Source: DASQZT01 sp963728965
Lineage (GTDB): Bacteria > Acidobacteriota > Terriglobia > Bryobacterales > Bryobacteraceae
Assembly (NCBI GenBank): GCA_963728965.1
Contig: CAVSMH010000006.1
Span: 1,426,001-1,490,000, forward strand
Direction: 5' to 3'
DNA length: 64,000 bases
In this document: piece by piece, positions 49,653 to 56,955 of the stretch
How the letters are laid out: every line of letters begins with the position of its first letter
Numbering within the stretch: position 1 is the first letter of the stretch
Notes under the pieces: generated by a model
The model's database searches: none
The model's input: the letters and a program-made list of their open reading frames with translations, nothing else
What the model was told of the DNA's origin: nothing
Translations under genes and position numbers: made by a program

Positions 49653-50568
49653 ACGCGGGCGAATCGTTCAGCCCCGGCATCATCCGGTACCGCGCGATCC
49701 CCAGGCTTTCGGCCTCCCGCCGGTGTTCCACGTCGATTTCGTGCAGCGTTTCCAGGTGGTCCGAAACGAACGAGACCGGCACCACCAGCATGTTCCGGCC
49801 GCCGTGCGCGGCCACCCGCCGGATGGTCTCGTGCATCGACGGCCGCAGCCACTTCGACGCCCCCACCTTGCTCTGGTAGCACAGGTGCCGTCGCGCCGGC
49901 CATCGGCCGCGCTGCCATACCAGTTCCACCGTGCGCTCCACCTGCCGCTGGTAAGGATCGCCCTTCTCCACGACCGCCATCGGCACGCTGTGCGCGCTGA
50001 ACACCACATCCACCTCCGCCCGATCCGCGAACTCGCCCAGTGAGCGATCCACCCCTTCCACTACGGCATCGAGGTAGGCGTCATCCTCGTAGAACTCGCG
50101 GACGAAGTGCACGCGCGGATTCCAGCCGTTCGGCCGGAACCGGCGCTGCCACTCGTGCAGGCTGCTGCCGGTGGTGGTTTTCGAGTACTGCGGATACAGC
50201 GGCAGCAGCACCACTTCGTCGCACCCGTGCTGTTCCATTTCGCCGATGGCCGCGGCTGTGAACGGATGCCAGTAGCGCATGGCCACCGTCACCCGCGCGT
50301 CGAAGTCCTCCCGCAGCACGGCCTCGAGCGCCGCTGCCTGCTGCATCGTGTATGCGAGCAGCGGGCTCCTTCCGCCGATCTCCGCGTAATGCCGCGCCAC
50401 GTGCCGCGCCCGCCGCGATGCGATGAGGCGCGCCAGCGGCTGCCGCGCCACCCGCGCAAACGGAAAATCGATGATGTCCGGATCGCTGAAAAGATTGTAG
50501 AGAAACGGCTCGATTGCATCCAGGGAATCGGGCCCACCCAGTTGAAACAGCACCACCCCAAGCTTCAC
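49579..50568 (-). CDS. hemH: Ferrochelatase
   Basis: Inserts Fe2+ into a porphyrin at the end of heme synthesis, cytoplasmic or membrane-associated. 329 residues: LGVVLFQLGGPDSLDAIEPFLYNLFSD, YPQYSKTTTGSSL, the active-site histidine motif VVFSAHSVPM, LCYQSKVGASKWL and the Glu-containing VSFVSDHLETLHEID. No iron-sulfur Cys set is visible. Heme from this pathway would be needed for the ten-heme cytochrome encoded nearby. Confidence 0.93.
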   Translation of the reverse strand: MKLGVVLFQLGGPDSLDAIEPFLYNLFSDPDIIDFPFARVARQPLARLIASRRARHVARHYAEIGGRSPLLAYTMQQAAALEAVLREDFDARVTVAMRYWHPFTAAAIGEMEQHGCDEVVLLPLYPQYSKTTTGSSLHEWQRRFRPNGWNPRVHFVREFYEDDAYLDAVVEGVDRSLGEFADRAEVDVVFSAHSVPMAVVEKGDPYQRQVERTVELVWQRGRWPARRHLCYQSKVGASKWLRPSMHETIRRVAAHGGRNMLVVPVSFVSDHLETLHEIDVEHRREAESLGIARYRMMPGLNDSPAFIRALAGLVRARVGARAYRSCGSA

Positions 50569-50705
50569 AGGGTCTCAGTGTACACCAGTGGCGTGGCGCC
50601 GCGTCCTTGGCCGGCCGTCGCCGCCTCCCGCCGCGCGCCCCCTGAATCCACCGATGCCTGACGGCGTCAGCCCCGGCGGTGGACCGCGGCGCGCCCGCGC
50701 GGGCT

Positions 50706-51494
50706 CTACTTCGCGATGGTCACGTTCCCGGTCGCCGCCCACTCGGTTCCGCGCCGCAGGGTGGCAATGAAAATTTCGCTCTTCATCGCCTCCGCGTCGT
50801 GGCCCAACGCGGTGGTGAACACCCGGCCCTTGCCGTACTCCACGGTCCACAGCATCGGCTGGTGCAGGCCCGGGCCGGGGACCGGCTGCTTTTCGCCTGA
50901 TTTGTAGAGCGTGTGGTCGTCCCACGCGGTCGCCAGCACGTGGTACGTGCCTTCCGGTTGCCAGCGCAGGTTGGCGTACAGCTCGTCGTTCGGCTGCGGG
51001 TAGGAAGCCGCCAGGCCGCGGGTGATGGGATGCTCCCGGTCCTTGATTTCCACTTTGAAATCGTGCCGCGCGGAATGGTGGCCGTGCCCCGGGCGCCAGT
51101 TGCCGGCCGCCATCTTCTCGAATTCCGTCCAGCCGTCGAACGCCGCCGTCGAGAAATGATAAACCACCAGCCCCTTGCCGCCGCGCACGTACTCTTCGAG
51201 CGCCTTCTGCGCCCGCTCCCCCCAGCGTTGCTCCGGCCGCCGGTCGTAATAATTCAGAATCACCACGTCGTAGGGCGCCAGGGATTCCGCCCCGGCCCCG
51301 CGGAATTCGTCCGTCACCCGTACTTCGAACTTCCCGGTTTCTTCGAGCAGCGTGCGCAGAACCGGCGTGGTAGCGCGCCAGTCGTGGCCGTTCTGCCCGG
51401 TGATGATCAACGCCTGGATCTTCGGCGCCGGCGCCTGGGCAGGCGCGAGCGAAACCGCTCCCAGCAGGAGCGCACAAGTCGTCAGCGGCTTCAT
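50706..51494 (-). CDS. Exported ThuA-domain protein
   Basis: 262 residues with a signal peptide (KPLTTCALLLGAVSLAPAQA). ALIITGQNGHDWRATTPVLR, VVILNYYDRRPEQRW, GKGLVVYHFSTAAFDGWTEFEKM and PMLWTVEYGKGRVFTTALGHDAEAM mark the ThuA-like class I glutamine amidotransferase fold. Common in sugar-utilisation loci and thought to act on trehalose or other saccharides, though the reaction is unproven. Last gene of the sugar-acid operon, 27 bp after the dehydratase. Confidence 0.8.
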   Translation of the reverse strand: MKPLTTCALLLGAVSLAPAQAPAPKIQALIITGQNGHDWRATTPVLRTLLEETGKFEVRVTDEFRGAGAESLAPYDVVILNYYDRRPEQRWGERAQKALEEYVRGGKGLVVYHFSTAAFDGWTEFEKMAAGNWRPGHGHHSARHDFKVEIKDREHPITRGLAASYPQPNDELYANLRWQPEGTYHVLATAWDDHTLYKSGEKQPVPGPGLHQPMLWTVEYGKGRVFTTALGHDAEAMKSEIFIATLRRGTEWAATGNVTIAK

Positions 51495-51521
51495 GAAGCG
51501 CGATTGTAGCGCGCGGCGCCC

Positions 51522-52760
51522 CTACCAGTTGGTGATCGATCCGTCCGGCCGGAAATACGTCTGCGCCCGTGCCGTCACCGGCTGCGTGATTTCGGCAATC
51601 TGGGTGAGCGGCTTCATGTCGAGTTCCACACCCAGCCCCGGCCGCTCGCTCGCGTACAGTTTGCCTTCTTTGAAATCGAGCCCCACCGGCATATGCGGAA
51701 TCGTGCGGCCGCCGTAGTTGTACTCCATCAGCACCGGCCCCGAGAAGGTGCCCAGCGAGTTCACCAGCGCGGCCGTCGCGATCGGCCCGGTGAAATGCGG
51801 CACGATCCCGATGAAGTGCGTCTCGCAGATCGCCGCCACCTTCATCATCTCGGTGATGCCCCCCACGTTGGGCAGCGTGGCCCGCAGGTAGTCGATATCG
51901 TGGTTCTCCAGCAGCTTGTTGAAGTCCCACCGGTTGCCCCACTCTTCGCCTGCCGCCAGCGGCACTTTCACCATGCGCCGCAGCATGGGCAGGTCCTCCT
52001 GGAACGCTCCGGTGCGCACCGGGTCTTCCACGAATAGCGGCGCCAGGTCTTTGATCAGGTCGCAGCCGCGCATGGCATCGGCCAGGTCGAAGCGCTGGTG
52101 AAAATCGATGCACCACTCGCCCTCCTTGCCCACGCCTTCCCGCACCTGCGCGCACTCGTCGTACATCTGGTTCAGCTTCTGGCGCGTGTTGTAGGTGGTG
52201 TTGGCGGGAGTGTCCGCCGCGCCGAAACGAAAGGCCCGATATCCCGCCGCAATGGTCGCCGCGGCCCGCTCTTTCAGGCTCATGCCCCGCTGGATGCCCG
52301 GAACGATGCCGGCCGTGTTGTAGCACTCGCAGTAGTTGCGCACCATCCCGCCCAGCACGGCGTGTACCGGCCGATCGAGCGTCTTTCCGCGAATATCCCA
52401 CAGCGCCAGGTCGAGCGCGCCCAGCGCGTGCATCTTCTCCCGTCCCGGCGGGTAGAAGAACGCCCGGAACATGTCCTGCCACAGCCGCTCGATCTGCGCC
52501 GGGTCCTTCCCGATCAGCCTCCCGGCGCACTGCTCCAGCGTGTCTTTCGAACCGCCTTCGCCGATCCCCGTGATCCCGCGATCGGTCTCCACCGTCACCA
52601 CCAGGTCGCTCTGGTTGAACAGCGGATTGCGATTGGGCGGCGCATACACCCGCACCCGCGTGACCTTCGATTTCGGAACCGCCGCCCCCAACGGCGCTCG
52701 CGATGCCGCCCCGAGCGCCGTGCCGGCCACTACAGACTGAAAGAACGATCGACGCTTCAT
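51522..52760 (-). CDS. Exported enolase-superfamily dehydratase (mandelate racemase/galactonate type)
   Basis: 412 residues with a Tat-like signal (KRRSFFQSVVAGTALGAASR). Enolase-superfamily barrel with metal ligands in CIDFHQRFDLAD, APLFVEDPVRT and AAGEEWGNRWD, and a base His in IVPHFTGP. The motif ALDLALWDIRGKTLDRPV is typical of the galactonate/mandelate group. It would dehydrate a sugar acid to a 2-keto-3-deoxy acid. The start ATG overlaps the stop of the upstream sugar kinase (52757-52760). Confidence 0.85.
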   Translation of the reverse strand: MKRRSFFQSVVAGTALGAASRAPLGAAVPKSKVTRVRVYAPPNRNPLFNQSDLVVTVETDRGITGIGEGGSKDTLEQCAGRLIGKDPAQIERLWQDMFRAFFYPPGREKMHALGALDLALWDIRGKTLDRPVHAVLGGMVRNYCECYNTAGIVPGIQRGMSLKERAAATIAAGYRAFRFGAADTPANTTYNTRQKLNQMYDECAQVREGVGKEGEWCIDFHQRFDLADAMRGCDLIKDLAPLFVEDPVRTGAFQEDLPMLRRMVKVPLAAGEEWGNRWDFNKLLENHDIDYLRATLPNVGGITEMMKVAAICETHFIGIVPHFTGPIATAALVNSLGTFSGPVLMEYNYGGRTIPHMPVGLDFKEGKLYASERPGLGVELDMKPLTQIAEITQPVTARAQTYFRPDGSITNW

Positions 52761-53788
52761 CGCTGCACTCTACCCGATCCGCCTCCTTTCAGCAACCCCT
52801 TCACTTCGTCCAGCGTGATCCGCGTGAAATCGCCCGGAATCGAATGCTTCAAACAACTCGCCGCCACCGCGAATTCCAGCGCCTCGCGATGGCTGGGCAG
52901 CTTCTGCCAACCGTAAATCAGCCCCGCCGCGAAACTGTCGCCGCCGCCCACCCGGTCCACGATGTGCGTGATATCGTAATGCCGGCTCACCATGAACTCG
53001 GCCCCGTCGTTCAGGCACGCCGCCCAGCCGTTGTGCGAAGCGCTGTGCGACTCGCGCAGGCTGATCGCCACCGCCTTCAGGTTCGGCACTTCGTGCATCA
53101 CCTTGGCGGTGAGTTTCTCGTACTGCTCCCGGTCCAATTGGCCGGAATGCACGTCCACCTCGGCCTGGATGCCCAGCGCCATCTGCACGTCCTCTTCGTT
53201 GGCGATGGCGATATCGACGTGCTTCACCAGCTCCCGCATGACCTCCGCCGCCGGTTTGCCCCACTTCCACAGGTTCTTGCGGTAGTTCAGGTCGCACGAT
53301 ACCGTCAGCCCCATGGCGCGGGCCTTGCCCACCGATTCGAGCGCCAGGTCCGCCGCCGTCGCGCTGATGGCGGGCGTGATGCCGGTGATGTGGAACCATG
53401 AGGCTCCCGCGAAGGTCTGGTCCCAATCGATATCGCCCGGCTTGGCCACCGCGATGGCGCTCCCGGCGCGATCGTAAATCACCTTCGATGCGCGCTGGTT
53501 GGCGCCGGCCTCCAGGTAGTAAATGCCCAGCCGTCCTTTGCCGCGCACGATCATCGAGGTGTCCACCCCGAGCCGGCGCAGTTCTCCCACGCAGGCATCC
53601 GCAATGGGATTTTCGGGCAGCACCGTGACAAACGCGGCCGGCAGGCCGAACGCCGCCAGCGCGACCGCGACGTTCGCCTCCCCACCCCCGAAAGTCGCGA
53701 CGAACTGGGGGGTCTGCAAAAAGCGCTCGAAGCCCGGAGGCGCGAGCCGCAACATGATCTCTCCGAAAGTAACCGTGTTCTTCGACAT
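52757..53788 (-). CDS. kdgK: 2-Keto-3-deoxygluconate-type sugar kinase (PfkB family)
   Basis: 343 residues: VTFGEIMLRLAPPGFERFLQT at the N-terminus, FGGGEANVAVALAAFGL, then DLNYRKNLWKWG with the characteristic Asn-Tyr-Arg sequence of KDG kinases, and the catalytic GGGDSFAAGLIYGW. Phosphorylates 2-keto-3-deoxy-sugar acids, the product of the dehydratase encoded next. The ATGA overlap with that gene and the ThuA gene after it make a coherent three-gene sugar-acid operon, divergent from the DUF5060 glycosidase. Confidence 0.85.
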   Translation of the reverse strand: MSKNTVTFGEIMLRLAPPGFERFLQTPQFVATFGGGEANVAVALAAFGLPAAFVTVLPENPIADACVGELRRLGVDTSMIVRGKGRLGIYYLEAGANQRASKVIYDRAGSAIAVAKPGDIDWDQTFAGASWFHITGITPAISATAADLALESVGKARAMGLTVSCDLNYRKNLWKWGKPAAEVMRELVKHVDIAIANEEDVQMALGIQAEVDVHSGQLDREQYEKLTAKVMHEVPNLKAVAISLRESHSASHNGWAACLNDGAEFMVSRHYDITHIVDRVGGGDSFAAGLIYGWQKLPSHREALEFAVAASCLKHSIPGDFTRITLDEVKGLLKGGGSGRVQR

Positions 53789-53883
53789 GGAAACCGTATT
53801 ATAGCGGCGCGCAAAATGCATCGCCGCGCACAAATCTCCTTCTCCGCTCGGTCCGGCCCACCGCCTCACACTACACTAGGGTT

Positions 53884-55704
53884 ATGAGCTTGCGTTTGGC
53901 CGCCGTGCTGCTCGCTGCCCTGCCTTCCGCGCTGGCAGCGCAGGCCCCGGCCTCCACCCCGGCCCCGTCGCCGTGCAGCAACACTCCGGCGTATTCCACC
54001 TGCGAACTGACCTTCGAGTTGAGCGACCAGGACGCCGCCGCGCACCCCGATCCCTACGCCACGGTGGAGCTGCGCGTGGAGTTCCGCTCCCCCCGCCGCC
54101 ACACCTATGCCATGCCGGCCTTCTGGGACGGCGGGCGCAAACTGGTGGTGCGCTTTTCCCCCACCGAGGCCGGCGATTGGGACTACCACGTCACCAGCAA
54201 CATCGCCGCCTGGGACGACAAGACCGGTTCGTTCCCCGCCGCCGCCTCCGAATCTCCCGGCTTCCTGCGCGCCGCCAACATGCACCATTGGGCCTACACC
54301 GAACGCAACCAGCTTGGCCTGGACCAGGCTCACCTGTGGATGGGCGCCACCGAAATGCCGTTCGCCACCGAGGACGACGCCACCTTTCACGCCATCGCCG
54401 ATGCCCGCGCCGCGCAGAAATTCACCCACCTCCGCGGCCTCGTGCTGCCCTCCGGATCGAAGCCCGCCTACACCTCGCCCGACGCTCCCGACCTGTCGTT
54501 TTTCCAGCGCCTGGATGCGCGCTTGCGCTACCTCAATCAGAAGGGCCTCATCGCCGATCTCATCCTCGCCACCGAGCCCGCCGCAATCGTCAAGGCCTTT
54601 CCCACACCGCAGGAGCGCCGCCGCTTCGTCCGCCACATGGTCGCGCGGTACGCGCCCTTCCACGTCACCTGGCAGGCCGCGGACCGGTTTGAAGACGATC
54701 CGGACGCCCGTGCTCTCCTCGCCGAGATCGGCGGCGAACTCAAAGAACTGGACCCGTACCGGCACCCCCGCACCTCCGGAGCGAAATTCACCTCCAGCTT
54801 GCTGCTACCCGATCACTGGATGGATTTCGCCGCCCAGGGCACGTTCGACGACAACCTGGGCGCCATCGAACATCAGCTCTATGCCGTGCCGTTCGTCAAT
54901 CTCGACCTGGGGCGCGAGGGCGATATCGATGCCGCCGTCCTTCGCAGCCGCATTTGGAACGCCACCATGGACGGCCAATCCGTCACCTATGCCGCGTCCG
55001 CCACCACTCCCGATACCCCCGGCGCCAAAGCCATGACCGCCTGGTTCGACTTCATGTCCGGCACCCGTTATTGGGAGCTCGAACCGTATTTCGACGTGGA
55101 TGGCGGCCGTGCCGTGGCCCTCGAAGATGTCGAGTACGTGGTCTATGTCGAGAAGCCCGGCCCGGTCGAGCTCACCGTCCAAAAGCACGGCTACGATGTC
55201 TACTGGATCAACCCCATCGATGGCGAGGCCTCCCCCAAAAAGAAATTTTCCGGCGAGCATTTCACCGGCGAGCCGCCCGACCAGGCCCACGATTGGGTGC
55301 TCCATGTCGTCCGCGAAAGCCAGTTGGCGAGCATGGCCAAATCCGTGAAATTCTCCTCGCGCGACCAGGACCTGGTGCTCCAGGAAATCGAAGCCAATAC
55401 CCCCAAGGTGCCCTTTGCCATCGAGCAGCCCACCGGCGACCTGTCGGCTTCCAAACCCAACCCCTTCGCCGCCAAAATCACCCGCGCCACCCGGGCCACC
55501 CGTGCCATGCGGTGGCTGTGGATGGGAGATGTCGCGGCCGACCACGCCGGCTACCGCGTGCTCGCCACCGCCCAGCAAGGCACCTTCCGGATGCCGCCCG
55601 GCATCGCCAAAACCTTCCCCGCGCTGATGCACGTTCGTCTCTACGGCATGAACGCCAACGGCAAGGTCTACGAACTGGACGCCGCGTGCCAGATCAACCC
55701 CTGA
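53884..55704 (+). CDS. Exported DUF5060/apiosidase-like glycoside hydrolase
   Basis: 606 residues with a signal peptide (SLRLAAVLLAALPSALAAQ). N-terminal DUF5060 beta domain (CELTFELSDQD, YAMPAFWDGGRKLVVRFSPTEAGDWDY), a barrel-like centre with LGLDQAHLWMGATEMPF, and beta domains at the C-terminus (VVYVEKPGPVELTVQKHGYDVYWINP). Related to GH140/apiosidase-like proteins of pectin-degrading loci. The two catalytic acids cannot be assigned with confidence. It would release sugars whose acids are then handled by the divergent kinase-dehydratase operon. Confidence 0.75.
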   Translation: MSLRLAAVLLAALPSALAAQAPASTPAPSPCSNTPAYSTCELTFELSDQDAAAHPDPYATVELRVEFRSPRRHTYAMPAFWDGGRKLVVRFSPTEAGDWDYHVTSNIAAWDDKTGSFPAAASESPGFLRAANMHHWAYTERNQLGLDQAHLWMGATEMPFATEDDATFHAIADARAAQKFTHLRGLVLPSGSKPAYTSPDAPDLSFFQRLDARLRYLNQKGLIADLILATEPAAIVKAFPTPQERRRFVRHMVARYAPFHVTWQAADRFEDDPDARALLAEIGGELKELDPYRHPRTSGAKFTSSLLLPDHWMDFAAQGTFDDNLGAIEHQLYAVPFVNLDLGREGDIDAAVLRSRIWNATMDGQSVTYAASATTPDTPGAKAMTAWFDFMSGTRYWELEPYFDVDGGRAVALEDVEYVVYVEKPGPVELTVQKHGYDVYWINPIDGEASPKKKFSGEHFTGEPPDQAHDWVLHVVRESQLASMAKSVKFSSRDQDLVLQEIEANTPKVPFAIEQPTGDLSASKPNPFAAKITRATRATRAMRWLWMGDVAADHAGYRVLATAQQGTFRMPPGIAKTFPALMHVRLYGMNANGKVYELDAACQINP

Positions 55705-56336
55705 AGCCGCTCGTCCTCGCCGTCGATACCACCCGCGAGTTCGGCAGCCTCGCCCTGGCCCGCGGCCAAACCGTCCTCGAGGAACTGCCGTTGCACGAGC
55801 CCTCCGGCTTCGCCCACGTGATCTATTCCCATCTGGATGCCCTGCTGCGCCGCCACCGCGTTCAGCCGCGCGACATCGACTGTTTCGCCGCCGGCTCCGG
55901 CCCCGGATCGTTCACCGGAGTCCGGGTGGGCCTGGCATGCATCAAGGGACTCGCGGAAGCGCTCGGCAAACCCGCCGTGGCCGTCTCCAATCTGCAGGCC
56001 CTGTCGTGTTTCGGCCGGGCGCCGCTGCGCGCCCCCGTGCTCGACGCCCGCCGCGGCGAAGTCTACGGAGCTGTCTATGACGATCGTGCCAACCTCGTCA
56101 TGCCCGAAGTCGTCGCCCCGCTCGATGCGTGGTTCGCCACCCTCCCCGCCGAAGTCGAGTTCGTCGGCTTGCAGGCGATCCCCCGCCTGCACCTGACCCT
56201 GGCGCCCGCTGCCCATGCCGGCGCCATCGCGCGCCTCGCCGGCCGCCGATTCGAGCGCGGCGAGGCCTCCGACCCCGCTGCCCTCGATGCCAATTACGTG
56301 CGGCGCTCCGACGCCGAGCTGTTCTGGAAGGAATGA
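55686..56336 (+). CDS. tsaB: tRNA threonylcarbamoyladenosine synthesis protein TsaB
   Basis: 216 residues, the inactive HSP70/actin-like partner of TsaD in t6A formation. LVLAVDTTREFGSLALARG at the N-terminus, the family hallmark AAGSGPGSFTGVRVGLA near residue 70, and VLDARRGEVYGAVYD in the middle. GTG 55686 is the likely start and lies inside the last codons of the DUF5060 gene (19 bp of overlap). The rimI gene usually next to tsaB is absent here. The function is essential in most bacteria. Confidence 0.88.
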   Translation: MPDQPLKPLVLAVDTTREFGSLALARGQTVLEELPLHEPSGFAHVIYSHLDALLRRHRVQPRDIDCFAAGSGPGSFTGVRVGLACIKGLAEALGKPAVAVSNLQALSCFGRAPLRAPVLDARRGEVYGAVYDDRANLVMPEVVAPLDAWFATLPAEVEFVGLQAIPRLHLTLAPAAHAGAIARLAGRRFERGEASDPAALDANYVRRSDAELFWKE

Positions 56337-56374
56337 TTGCCGCGCGCCGGCCATCCCATGGCCGTCAGGATGCG

Positions 56375-56842
56375 CTACTGCGCGACCTTGATCACGAAGT
56401 ACGTGAACTGCTTGCCGGGCTCGAGCTTTACCTGGTGGACCACCTTGGCCGGAATCGTCACCACGTCCCCCGTTCCCAGCTTCTTCTCCGTTCCGCCGCT
56501 CACCGATGGCGCGCGCATCTCGTTCGGCGCCGTCGTCTTGCCGTCCACCAGCTTGCCCCCGACTACCAGCGTCGCCTCCCCGCTCTCCACCACGAAGATG
56601 TCCGCGGCCTTCTCGTGGTACTCCGCCTCCCCCGGACCCTCGCGGTGCGCCACCATGAACGTATAGTTGGCGAACCCGCCCAACTGCTGCGTGGCCAGCT
56701 TCTTCGCATCGATCTTGGGCGCCAGGCTCTTGCTAAAACCCTTCAACTCGGCCGAACTCCAGTGTTGGAACCCCGGCGGGTCCGCCGCCTGAACGGCAAA
56801 TCCGGCACATAGCAGCGCTGTCAGCATGATCTTCCGTTTCAT
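56375..56842 (-). CDS. Exported cupin-domain protein
   Basis: 155 residues with a signal peptide (RKIMLTALLCAGFAVQAAD) and one cupin fold: FMVAHREGPGEAEYHEKAADIFVVESGEATLVVGG with the His-Glu metal set (HREGPGEAEYHEK) and VTIPAKVVHQVKLEPG giving the last His. ATG 56842 has AGGAG five bases upstream. A periplasmic cupin of unknown reaction; relatives bind Mn or Fe. The next gene on this strand (56956-59529) ends just upstream. Confidence 0.8.
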   Translation of the reverse strand: MKRKIMLTALLCAGFAVQAADPPGFQHWSSAELKGFSKSLAPKIDAKKLATQQLGGFANYTFMVAHREGPGEAEYHEKAADIFVVESGEATLVVGGKLVDGKTTAPNEMRAPSVSGGTEKKLGTGDVVTIPAKVVHQVKLEPGKQFTYFVIKVAQ

Positions 56843-56955
56843 GTATGCTCCTATGGTTCCTCACAATATCATGCTTCCGGCCTACCACCGCGGCGCCCAC
56901 CGGGCATCCTGCCCGCGCGTCGCGCGAAAGCGATTGCTGGAAATGCGGGGAGAGT

